Source: Aureococcus anophagefferens (Eukaryota; Sar; Pelagophyceae; Pelagomonadales; Pelagomonadaceae). From it: a stretch of 64,000 bases of DNA. The translations under genes and the position numbers were made by a program. The notes below the pieces were generated by a model. The model was given only the letters and a program-made list of their open reading frames with translations, did no database searches and was not told the DNA's origin. The DNA lies in the NCBI RefSeq assembly GCF_000186865.1, contig NW_008705574.1, forward strand, positions 72,282-136,281, read 5' to 3'. Shown here one piece after another: positions 56,320 to 64,000 of this stretch. Numbering within the stretch: the first letter of the stretch is position 1; each line of letters begins with the position of its first letter.

Positions 56320-56958
56320 ATGGTCAAACCGCCGACGGAGGTCGTCGCCGCGAAGCGCTCGTTGCGCAAGGCCATGAAGGCGTTGCTCTCGGCGCTCGAC
56401 GCGACGACGCTCGCCGCGGAGTCGGCCTGCGTCGCGCGCCAGGTCGTCGCGCGCGACGACTGGGCGTCGGCGTCGACGGTCGCGGCCTTCTGCTCCATGC
56501 CCTCCGGCGAGCTCGCGACGCGGCCCCTCCTCGAGGCCGCCTTCGCCGCGAAGAAGCGCGTCTTCCTGCCGCGCGTCGACGACGTGAAGTCGCGGAAGAT
56601 GACGATGCTCGAGGCCTACTCGCTCGACGACGTCGACGGCTTCGCGCGGTCGACCTGGGGCATCCCCGAGCCGCCGGCGGGCGAGGGCCGCGCCGACGCG
56701 CTGGACGCGGGCGTCGACTTCGTCCTGGTGCCGGGCGTCGCGTTCGACGGTGGCCGCGGGCGCCTGGGCCACGGCGCGGGCTTCTACGACACGTGGTTCG
56801 CGGCGCTCGCGGCGGGCGGCGCCGCGCCCCCGCGCGTCGGCGTCGCCCTCGCGGACCAGCTGCTGCCGAATTCGAAAATCCCGGACTGCCCGGCCGCGGT
56901 GCCGCGCGAGGCCCACGACGAGGTGCTGGACGCCGTCGTGGTGGCGAAAAGAGCGTAA
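56320..56958 (+). CDS. MTHFS: 5-formyltetrahydrofolate cyclo-ligase
   Basis: 212 residues, one exon. It converts 5-formyl-THF to 5,10-methenyl-THF using ATP in folate one-carbon metabolism. Family landmarks: N-terminal KRSLRKAMKALLSAL (phosphate-binding Lys/Arg), VAAFCSMPSGELATRPLLEA, KKRVFLPRVDDVKSRKMTM, and the signature DFVLVPGVAFDGGRGRLGHG then AGFYD, which covers the ATP/Mg loop. Length fits the family. No clear targeting peptide, so probably cytosolic. Convergent with PP2C, 5 nt between stop codons. Confidence 0.95.
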   Translation: MVKPPTEVVAAKRSLRKAMKALLSALDATTLAAESACVARQVVARDDWASASTVAAFCSMPSGELATRPLLEAAFAAKKRVFLPRVDDVKSRKMTMLEAYSLDDVDGFARSTWGIPEPPAGEGRADALDAGVDFVLVPGVAFDGGRGRLGHGAGFYDTWFAALAAGGAAPPRVGVALADQLLPNSKIPDCPAAVPREAHDEVLDAVVVAKRA

Positions 56959-56963
56959 TCTCT

Positions 56964-58345
56964 TTAGTCGAAGGCGCGCCGCTGCGGGGCCGGGGCCTGC
57001 TTCGGCCGCTTCGGCCCGCCGACGAAGCGGACGGCGACGGCGGTGACGTTGTCGCAGCCCGTGCCGTCGCCCTCCGCGGTGTCGGCGACGCAGGCGGCGG
57101 CGAGGTCGCGCGCGGCGTCGACGACGTCGCCGTCGCCGAGGACGCTCGCCACCGTCGCGTCGGGCAGGCAGCCCGTGACGCCGTCGCAGACGAGCGCGAG
57201 GCCGACGTCTTTGTTGGAGAGCGGCGCGACGACGACGTCGGGCTCGCAGGAGATGCGCTGCCGCTCCGGCGCCAGGCCCGGCTCCATCTTGTAGCGGTGG
57301 TCGCCGAAGGCGCGCGACAGGTTCAGGTTGCCGTCGACGCGGCCCTCGGGCGTGACGACGCCGCCGGCGGCCTCGACGCGCGACCGCTCGCGGTCGTCCT
57401 CCGGCTTGTGGTCCTCGCTCAGCGCCGCCGGCGCGGCGCCGCCGGCCCGGAGGAGGATGGCGCGGCTGTCGCCCGCGTTGGCGACGTAGACGACGCCCGC
57501 GGCGCGGTCGACGAGCGCGACGACCTGGGCAGCACAAGGGTGATTCGACGTCGCTTCAACGTGAGTGTTCCGCGCGCGCGCGTTCCGGAAAAAGCATCCA
57601 CGCTGCGAGACCGTTCCGAGAGATGATCGCTCGTCCAAAAATCAGCCGAAACGAGTGGAAAACGGCCGAGATATGAGCCTTTGAAGTTGGGAATTTCGCT
57701 CTCTTGTGCTGCCCTGGCGACGACGGCCGTGCATCCCGACGCGTAGCCCGGCCGCTCCTCGACGTCCTCGGCCTCGGGCTCGCGGGCCCGGAAGCCGGCG
57801 GCGGCCGCGGCGTCGAGGTGCCGCTCGTTGTAGGCGGCCTGCTCCGCGCGGTGGCTCGCGCGGCGCGCCGCGACCTCGTCGGATCCCGGCGACGGCCAGC
57901 GCAGCGACGCGTCGAGCGCGAAGAACGCGGCCCGGAGCGCCGCGCCGTAGTCGCCCTCGGCGAAGCCCGGCGCGCGCTTCAGGTAGGCGCCGACGTGGGC
58001 CGCGGCGTAGCGCGCGACCTCGGCGCCGCCGTGGCCGTCGAAGACCGCGAAGAGACCGAGCGACGCGCCGAAGTCCGGCTCGGCGACGTGCGCGTCCTCC
58101 TGGCCCGTGCGCCAGCCCTGCACGGCGCAGCAGCCGGCGTCGAGGCCCATGAGCTTCGGCGTCGGCTTCGAGCTGTGGCGCGACGCGTCGAGGTCGACGA
58201 TGGGCGCGGAGAGGTACGGCGACCAGGCCATCTGGCGCGCGTAGGCCAGGAACGCCGCCTTCAGCCTCGCCTCTTTCATCGCGTCGCGCCGGCGGCGACA
58301 CGCGACGAAGCGCAGGCGCCTCGACCGCTTCTGGCGGCGGCCCAT
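56964..58345 (-). CDS. PP2C-type protein phosphatase
   Basis: Exons 58345-57725 and 57524-56964 (introner copy E, phase 0). The join reads ASGCTAVVALVDRAAGVVYV. 393 residues from the ATG at 58345; in-frame alternatives are at 58375 and 58279. PP2C motifs in order: GWRTGQEDAHVAEPDF, GLFAVFDGHGGAEVARYAA, YVANAGDSRAILLR, LSEDHKPEDDRERSRVEAAG, GNLNLSRAFGDHRYK, LALVCDGVTGCLPDA and GTGCDNVTAVAVRF. The metal-binding Asp residues (DGH, CDG, CDN) are present. The common SDG(L/V)WD is CDGVTG here, a small departure. Ser/Thr phosphatase, monomeric, Mg/Mn-dependent. Confidence 0.94.
57525..57716 (+). mobile_element. Introner element copy E (192 bp)
   Basis: Exact 8-bp duplication GCGACGAC at 57517-57524 and 57717-57724 (GTCGTCGC in host sense). 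The intron is 57724-57525, 200 nt. Very similar to copy D throughout, including the GGGCAGCACAAG core at both ends, so these two share a recent source. Confidence 0.95.
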
Positions 58346-58380
58346 TTTTGTATTGCAGTCGCCTTCAGCGAGCACTGCGC

Positions 58381-58482
58381 AGCGAGCGGTGCTCGAGGCG
58401 GCCGCGCTTCACTGCGCGGCAGCGAGCGGTGCTCGAGGCGATCGATGCGGGCACTGCGCAGCAGCGAACGGTGCTCGAGGTG
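58381..58482. repeat. Three degenerate 20-bp direct repeats
   Basis: The unit AGCGAGCGGTGCTCGAGGCG is at 58381-58400 and 58421-58440, and a variant at 58463-58482, spaced 40-42 bp. They lie upstream of the PP2C start codon and downstream of the next gene on the same strand, so they could be promoter elements or a minisatellite. Confidence 0.8.
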
Positions 58483-58605
58483 GATGCAAGCGGTCGCGCA
58501 CACCGACGTCTCGCGGTCGCAGCTCCGATCTCCAGCGAGTCGACTAGTCTCAAGCTCGGAGTGCACGTGAAGGGCGAGTTGAAGCCGCTTTTTAAAGTGC
58601 CGCCC

Positions 58606-59702
58606 CTAGGAGCTCGGCGGCTTCGACGTCGTCGCGTTGGACGGCGCGCGGGGCAGGTGCTCGTCGCCGAGGCCGTTCTTGAGGTAGTTGTCCCAGGCCG
58701 CCTGCGCCTGGGGGTCCTTGGGCTTGGGCTCGGGCTCGGGCGCCTTGGGCTTCGGCGGCGCGTAGGCGTAGCCGGCCCGCACGGGCGTGCCCTTGGCGAC
58801 GAGGGTCACGGTCTCCTTGCCGCCGCGGATGCGGCAGACCCAGTAGCCGTCGTTCGCGCCCGTGGCCTCGCGGACGACGCGGATGCGACCCGGCGACGCC
58901 TCGTCGACGAGACCCTCGAAGATCGTGCCCTTGTGGCAGACGGGCGGGTTCGGCCCGAGCAACGTCACGTCCCAGGGGCCGGCCTGGTAGGGCGTGCCCC
59001 GGTCCGCGATGACGCCGTAGGTGTAGAGCTTCGTCTTTGGCTTGTTCACGTGCTCCGCGACCTGGGCAGGAAAAGAGTGCGAAATTCTCAACTTCAAAGA
59101 CTCCGCTCTCGGCCGTTTTCCACTCGTTTCGGCTATTTTTTGGACGAGCGATCATCTCTCGGAGCGCTCTCGAAGCGCGGGTGCTTCTTTTACTGCGCGC
59201 GCGCGCGGAAAACTCGCGTTGAAGCGACGTTGAATCACTCTTTTCCTGCCCTGTCCGCGACGGTCGGCTGGTCCTGCTGCAGCCGCCGCGCGACGGACCG
59301 GTACTTGCCGCTCGCGTTCCGCGGGTCCGGGGGGAGGTCGTTCGCCGGCGCGACGGGCTCCGGCTCGGGCTCGGGCTCCGGCTCCGGCTCCGGCGCCTTC
59401 TTGAACGCGCCCTGGACGACCCTCAAACCGCCCGCGCCCGCGGCCGCGACGGCGTCGACGACGAGGTCGTCGGCGTCGAAGGTCTTCCCCTGCGCCCTGG
59501 GCTCCATGAGTCCGAGCTCGTCGGTCCCCAGCGCGCCGGCGCCGAACTTGGCGTCGTAGGACTTGCCGAAGGCGTCCAAAATCTTCTTCACCTTGGTCTT
59601 GCGCGCCGGCTCGAGCCACTTCGGCGGCACCTTCATCGCGATCTTGTAGTGGCGCGTCTCGGCGACGTCCGCCGGCGCGTACTCGACGACGAGCTTCGAC
59701 AT
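58606..59702 (-). CDS. Two-domain protein with UBL-like N-terminus, EP-repeat linkers
   Basis: Exons 59702-59262 and 59061-58606 (introner copy F, phase 0). The join reads RLQQDQPTVAEHVNKPKTKL. 298 residues. The N-terminus (about 1-95; YKIAMKVPPKWLEPARKTKV, KKILDAFGKSYDAKFG, TFDADDLVVDAVAAAGAGGL) resembles that of the CCCH protein at 48594 and is probably a beta-grasp fold. Then come an EP repeat (APEPEPEPEPEPEP), a beta-rich domain (LYTYGVIADRGTPYQAGPWD, IFEGLVDEASPGRIRVV, RIRGGKETVTLVAKG) and a second EP/KP linker. No known family. The C-terminal domain may bind nucleic acid or protein. Confidence 0.75.
59062..59253 (-). mobile_element. Introner element copy F (192 bp)
   Basis: Exact 8-bp duplication TCCGCGAC at 59054-59061 and 59254-59261 (GTCGCGGA in host sense). 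The intron is 59261-59062, 200 nt. Terminal repeats carry the GGGCAGGAAAAGAGTG core at both ends. Confidence 0.95.
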
Positions 59703-59961
59703 GGCCGCCGAGCTAGGGGAGTTCCGCGACGCGCCGCGGGTGGTGGTCGAAGGGCTGCCGATTTAGGAGCGTCAAGGTGCTGTGGCAACTTTTTTTGTTG
59801 AACAAGCTCTCCTGTCTCACTCACGCGCCAGCCTAGCACCTCGCGTCGCGCGCGCGCGCACAGCCTCGCCTCGCGTCGCGCCGCCGGGACGCGCCGCCAG
59901 CACCAGCGCACAAGTCCCAGCACCGCCTCGCGCCGCCGGGACGCGCCGCCAGCACGCCGCG

Positions 59962-60354
59962 ATGCTTGCCAGCCGCATGCTTCGCGCTGCGCGGCCGCTT
60001 GCGCGGCCGCTCGCGGTCCGCGGGTTCGCGTCGCGTGTGATCACCGTCTCGGACGAGGCCTCCTACAAAAAGCTCTGCGCGCAGGACAAGCTCGTCGTGA
60101 CGAACTTTACGGCGACTTGGTGCGGTCCCTGCAAGGCCGCTGCGCCCATCTTCGACAAGATGTCCGAGGACCACGGCGACGTCGTCTTCTGCAAGATCGA
60201 CATCGACGACGAGGAGCTCCAGGAGGTCGTCGTCGCCAACGCGATCTCCGCCGTGCCCACCTACACCTTCGTCAAGGGCGACGAGATCGTCGCCGACGCG
60301 ATAAAGGGCGCGAACATGCCGGCGATCGAGGAGGTGCTCGGCAACCTCGCGTGA
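59962..60354 (+). CDS. Mitochondrial-type thioredoxin
   Basis: 130 residues. The N-terminal 25 residues (LASRMLRAARPLARPLAVRG) are basic, Ser/Ala/Leu-rich and acid-free, a mitochondrial presequence rather than the bipartite plastid type of other genes here. The thioredoxin fold follows: KLVVTNFTATWCGPCKAAAP with the active site WCGPC (about 52-56), VVFCKIDIDDEELQEVVVAN, cis-Pro motif AVPTYTFVKGDEI and the final helix IEEVLGNLA. It reduces protein disulfides with thioredoxin reductase. Single exon. Confidence 0.93.
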   Translation: MLASRMLRAARPLARPLAVRGFASRVITVSDEASYKKLCAQDKLVVTNFTATWCGPCKAAAPIFDKMSEDHGDVVFCKIDIDDEELQEVVVANAISAVPTYTFVKGDEIVADAIKGANMPAIEEVLGNLA

Positions 60355-60536
60355 GGGCAGCGCGGGCGGCGCGCTTTAGCGTTCGCGTAATGGATCCTGC
60401 CACCCTGCCAGGCGAATCGCTGAGACGATCGCTAGTCGATCGTGCGGGGACGCGCTGCGGCAATTTCACGGCACCCGAGGTGCAACATCTCGACATCGAG
60501 CGGCCGATGGGAGCTCGTCGAGAGGATTCGCGGGCG

Positions 60537-62642
60537 ATGCTTCATGCCATGCTGCTGTGCGCTAGCGCAGCAGCGTTCGTGCTCCCGCGACACCACACAA
60601 CGCTGCGATCGCCGCGCCTCGCGACACCAAACAGCGACGACGAGCCGACCTTCGCGAGCCTCGCGCAGCTGGAAGCACGACTCAGCGTCCTTGCGGACGG
60701 CACGTCGAGCAAGCTGCGCAACTACCACGACCCGACGCTGTGTTCCTTCTTGCTCGAGGCCGGCGTTACGACGAACTACAGCGTCACGTCGTCGGCCATC
60801 TGCGTCGAGACGCTCCTGGCGTCCGGCGACGCGGCCGCGCTCGAGGAGTTCCAGCTCTTCGGGCCCACGTGCGACGCGCTGGCCAACGCCCAGTGGCGGT
60901 CCGACGACTTTCTGCAAGCGCCGCTCGTCGTCCTCGCGCTCGCGCGGTTGGCGGGGCGGGACGAGCGGTCGCGCGAGGTTTTGGCCGACTACGCGGCGCG
61001 AGACCGCGTCCGCGGCGCCGTCCAGAGCCTCCTCGAGCGGCGGCCGCGGCTGCGCGACTGGCGGAAGCAGCGCCTGAGCTCCTACATCGCCTACTACCTG
61101 ACGGCGGCGCTCCTGGAGGTCGTCGACGGCGCGCACGACGCCGGGGAAGGCTACGGCGACGACGGCGAGTTTCGGCTTTTGGCGCTCCTCGGCGTCGACC
61201 GGCAGGACGTCGGCACGGCGCTCGCCAGGTCCTTCGCCGTGGCCCGCGACGAGCTCTGCCGGCAGCTGGCGGCCCACGCCGCCGGCGACGCGTCCGCCTT
61301 CGACGTCGTCCGGCTGGCCTACTCGCTCTCGACCTACGTCGCCGTCGCGGACGCACGGGAGACGGTCGCGCGCCTCGGCAACGGCGACATCGTCGTCGAG
61401 GAGCCGAACCGCAAGCTCTGCGCCGCGGCGCTCGCGCAGTTCTTCGGCGAGCAGCGTGACGACGGCACGTGGCCGCCCGGGCAGGCCATCTTCCTGCGGA
61501 GCCGGAGGAGCTTCGACGTCGGCAACGCGTACGTCTTCTTCGTCGACGTCCTCGCGACGGTGCTCGGCTGCGGGCTGCCGCACGCGCTCTTCCTCCCGTA
61601 CACGTCGGAGGTCGCGCGGACGACGACGTGGCTCGAGACGCACGACGTCGACGGGCGGGGCTGGCGCAGCGACCGCCTCGCGCCCGGCGGGCCGCCGTTG
61701 GCGTGGTGCACGGCGCAGGCGCTGCGCTGCGCGTCGAGCTCGCTGGGCGTCGTCCGGTCGCTCCTCAACGACCACGTCTTGGACGAATTCGGCGGGCGGG
61801 GGCCGACGGCGCCCGACGGCGCGGACTTCGAAAGATTGCTCGATAGCGACATGTCGCCGGGCCTGTCGCTGAAGGGCGTCGTCCGCGACCGCGTCATCGC
61901 GCCGCGCCTCGGCGGCCCGGGCTGCGAGGCCTGGAGCGCCGTGCTCTTCGGGCCGCCCGGGACCGCCAAAACGACGACGGCCGAGTGCGTCGCCAAGGCC
62001 CTGGGCTTCGGCTTCGTCGTCGTGGACACGGCGTGCTTCCTCGAGGACGGCATCTCGAACATCGCGTCGCGCATCGGCTACGTCTTCGACCGGCTGAAGA
62101 AGCTCGAGCGCGTCGTCATCCTCTTCGACGAGATCGAGGAGTTCTGCTTGGATAGAAACACGCCGGGCATCGGCATGGAGTCGCGCGTGCTGACGACGGC
62201 CATGCTCACGCAGATCAACGACCTGCGGCGCGCGGAGCGGTCCGTGTTCCTCATCGCGACGAATCGCCTGAACGCGTTCGACTCGGCCATCGTCCGGCCG
62301 GGGCGGCTCGACCTGCTCCTGTTCATCGGCACGCCGTCGCGGCCCGCGCGCGTCGCGCGCTTCGCGGAGAGCCTCGCGGCGCTCTGCCCGGGCCGCGACA
62401 ACGAAGCCGACGCGGCGACGTTCGCGTCGTTCCTCGAGGCGCACTGGGACGTGGCCATGTTCCTCAACTTCATGGAGAGCGAGCGCCTGAAAGCCAACGC
62501 CGTCGCCGCGGTCCGCGACGGGGCCGCGCTCGACGGCGCGCTGCTCGCGGGGCTCCTCGACGACGCCGCCGCGACGATGGTCCTCCGCGACGACGCCGCG
62601 CGGGACGAGTACCGCGCGAACTTGAAGCTCACGCGCCTGTAA
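60537..62642 (+). CDS. AAA+ ATPase with N-terminal alpha-toroid-like region, organelle-targeted
   Basis: 701 residues from ATG at 60537. The leader LHAMLLCASAAAFVLPRHHT ends in an ASAFAP-like AAAFVLP. Residues about 50-440 are all-helical, with a QW-like motif FFGEQRDDGTWPPGQAIFLR and paired helices that recall the alpha/alpha toroid of terpene-cyclase-like domains. The AAA+ core has Walker A GPPGTAKTTT (about 472-481), Walker B VILFDEIEEF (Asp531, Glu532), sensor 1 VFLIATNRLNAFD and arginine finger region AIVRPGRLDLLLFIGTPS. It is close in style to classic AAA proteins (proteasome/FtsH-like) but lacks a protease domain. Role: probably ATP-driven remodelling of a plastid protein. Confidence 0.82.
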   Translation: MLHAMLLCASAAAFVLPRHHTTLRSPRLATPNSDDEPTFASLAQLEARLSVLADGTSSKLRNYHDPTLCSFLLEAGVTTNYSVTSSAICVETLLASGDAAALEEFQLFGPTCDALANAQWRSDDFLQAPLVVLALARLAGRDERSREVLADYAARDRVRGAVQSLLERRPRLRDWRKQRLSSYIAYYLTAALLEVVDGAHDAGEGYGDDGEFRLLALLGVDRQDVGTALARSFAVARDELCRQLAAHAAGDASAFDVVRLAYSLSTYVAVADARETVARLGNGDIVVEEPNRKLCAAALAQFFGEQRDDGTWPPGQAIFLRSRRSFDVGNAYVFFVDVLATVLGCGLPHALFLPYTSEVARTTTWLETHDVDGRGWRSDRLAPGGPPLAWCTAQALRCASSSLGVVRSLLNDHVLDEFGGRGPTAPDGADFERLLDSDMSPGLSLKGVVRDRVIAPRLGGPGCEAWSAVLFGPPGTAKTTTAECVAKALGFGFVVVDTACFLEDGISNIASRIGYVFDRLKKLERVVILFDEIEEFCLDRNTPGIGMESRVLTTAMLTQINDLRRAERSVFLIATNRLNAFDSAIVRPGRLDLLLFIGTPSRPARVARFAESLAALCPGRDNEADAATFASFLEAHWDVAMFLNFMESERLKANAVAAVRDGAALDGALLAGLLDDAAATMVLRDDAARDEYRANLKLTRL

Positions 62643-63810
62643 TCGCACCGATGAATATTCCGAAGACGGAAACACGCTCCGTTTCTGAGCAGAGCGCGCA
62701 CAAAGACAATGCGGCAGTTTTTGACCTGATACATAAGCGCTGTTTCAGTGTCCTCGGCGGTTCGTGTTCGAGTTACGCCGCGCTCGGCGGGGGATTCATA
62801 GGGGTCCCCATTCAGGGAATTGTCGTCACCTCTGAACGCGTCGTCGTCCATCACCTTCGACGTCGGGCTCTGGGAGCACTCGACGCTCAGTCCCCCGGAG
62901 AATGAGACGTCACGTTAGCGTGTCAGGAGACGGGCGGGGGGGGGGGGGGGGAAGGGGCGATGATGCGAGCGCTTTGGACCGGAAGGTGTGGTGCGAATGA
63001 GCGAGCACGCCGGCCGAAGCGTGGGGCGGCTGAGCGAGCACGCCGGCCGAAGCCCTTGGAAGTGTGGCCGCGCGAGCTAGTAGAGTTTGAGGGCAGCCGC
63101 GCCCGCGCAGGACGCGGTGACCGCAGCCATGGCGTATGGCACAAGCGCGGGCGACAGGAGAGCGCGCGCCGCGCTCGAAGCCGTGTAGGTGATCGCGAAC
63201 GTCGCGACGTTGGACGCGATCACCGACGCGATGGATACGCGGACGCGGAGGAGCGTCGCGACTTCATCCCGCGCGTGGTCAATATATCAGCCGAAACTTC
63301 GCGTCGTCCTGGCCAATTCGGCGATGCATCCAGTGTCTGTCTCCGTGTGCTGCTGCTGACGCGTGCGCTTGTGCGCCGGCGATTGCTGGCTCTAGAGCTC
63401 TGATATGCGCGCGCGCGCGCGCGGCGGTAGAGGTGTCAGGAGGCGTGCGGCGTCGATACGTCGCCCGCCTTAATATGCCGCACGCCTTAATGGGTCGCTT
63501 ATCCAGGGGGGTTCGTGGGGTGCCGGCGAGCAAAGCCAGGTGGCGGCCGGAGGCCGCCCCCTAGCCGTCGCGGCGGAGGTTGGTCGTGAGGGTGGCGAGG
63601 GCGGCGCGGTCCGCGAGGCACACATTTTGCCTCAGCTGATCAGCGGCGCGCGACGCGATCGACGCGTCTCTCTAAACATAGGGGCCAAACCAAAGGTCAA
63701 CCGGCGTTTTCTAACTGTGTCGCGCCGACGAGGAGGTCGATCGCGCGCTCATCACGGGCTAGGGCTAGAGGCCTGTAATCGTCATCTTCGCTATCAGACA
63801 GGTCCCACCT
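62643..63810. other. Intergenic, simple repeats, no supported gene
   Basis: A 16-base G homopolymer at 62936-62951, a 23-bp direct repeat (TGAGCGAGCACGCCGGCCGA then AGC) at 62998-63020 and 63031-63053, and a (CG)n run at about 63404-63424. No coding frame has a motif or protein-like composition. Confidence 0.5.
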
Positions 63811-64000
63811 TTAATCGACGGACCCCGCGAGGGCCTCCGCGAGGAACGTCGCCGCGGCGCCCTGGTTCGCCTCGAGGAGGAGGAGGCCAGCGAGCGGGTG
63901 GACGTACTGCGTCGCCGCCCAGGACGGGAGGCCGAAGCCGAAGAGCGCCCAGCGGTGCTCCGCCGTGAACTGCGCCCAGGCCGCCGCGTCCTGCCGCGCG
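63811..64000 (-). CDS. C-terminus of a membrane protein, 5' part outside window
   Basis: The minus-strand frame that ends at the stop at 63811 reads ARQDAAAWAQFTAEHRWALF then GFGLPSWAATQYVHPLAGLL and LLEANQGAAATFLAEALAGS. Hydrophobic helices with a central EHRWALFGFGLP motif resemble the end of EI24-type membrane proteins. Only 62 residues are visible, so the call is tentative. Confidence 0.45.
   Translation of the reverse strand, partial: ARQDAAAWAQFTAEHRWALFGFGLPSWAATQYVHPLAGLLLLEANQGAAATFLAEALAGSVD

Noticed and set aside
63404..63424. (CG)n run as a possible origin or Z-DNA regulatory site
   Set aside because: Such runs are expected by chance and slippage in very GC-rich DNA; nothing nearby supports function.

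Overview
The window looks like nuclear DNA of a high-GC, gene-dense stramenopile alga, most likely a pelagophyte close to Aureococcus anophagefferens. This is an inference. It rests on very GC-rich coding DNA with small intergenic gaps, several proteins with a signal peptide followed by an ASAFAP-like plastid transit motif, secreted proteins with long PT-rich linkers, a striated-fibre assemblin, nuclear introns, and copies of an introner element of the kind published for that alga. No ribosomal RNA, tRNA, organellar or prokaryotic operon signal was found.

Layout. 1-13.6 kb: a partial CS-domain-like gene, a four-span EF-hand membrane protein, a PPR-SMR protein, a sulfotransferase, TAF12, a cysteine-free thioredoxin-fold-like protein, an MFS carrier, a temptin + TMEM189/CarF-type desaturase fusion, and an orphan gene. 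13.7-25.9 kb: poorer territory with a low-complexity gene, a 57-bp hairpin, decayed coding pieces, an SGF29-tudor protein with a perfect 171-bp internal duplication, an EamA-type transporter with two frameshifts, a 50-N gap that cuts a gene, a double SnoaL/NTF2-like protein and a DUF89 phosphatase. 25.9-33.2 kb: one 2416-residue secreted protein with repeated modules, PT linkers and a kringle. 33.4-41.6 kb: MYND/RING/Sel1, F-box/lectin-like and orphan genes, and a nuclease-nuclease-helicase protein. 41.9-55.3 kb: a cyclic-nucleotide-gated channel, SF-assemblin, a glycosyltransferase, a CCCH zinc finger, a GILT-like protein, a DUF1824-CRM protein and a gametolysin-like metalloprotease. 55.5-64 kb: a YHS-like protein, 5-formyl-THF cyclo-ligase, PP2C, a UBL-like protein, mitochondrial thioredoxin, an AAA+ ATPase and a partial gene.

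The main biological signal is intron creation. Six copies of one 192-bp element interrupt six genes. Each has a target-site duplication of 8 bp (one has decayed to 6/8), each makes a 200-nt intron, and each leaves the reading frame exactly restored. The 5' splice site always comes from the duplicated target and the 3' AG always from the element end. Three copies lie in each internal orientation. A second, unrelated pair of short homologous introns (88 and 76 nt) sits in one YHS-like gene at 55.5-56.1 kb, one with an exact 8-bp duplication and a GC-AG boundary. That looks like a second introner family.

The genes do not form one pathway. Recurring themes are plastid-targeted proteins, cell-surface or secreted proteins, chromatin/TFIID/SAGA factors (TAF12, SGF29-type) and signalling (PP2C, CNG-type channel). 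Several neighbours are convergent with 2-10 nt between stop codons. Four positions need a one-base frame change, so either the assembly carries indels or several genes are broken.
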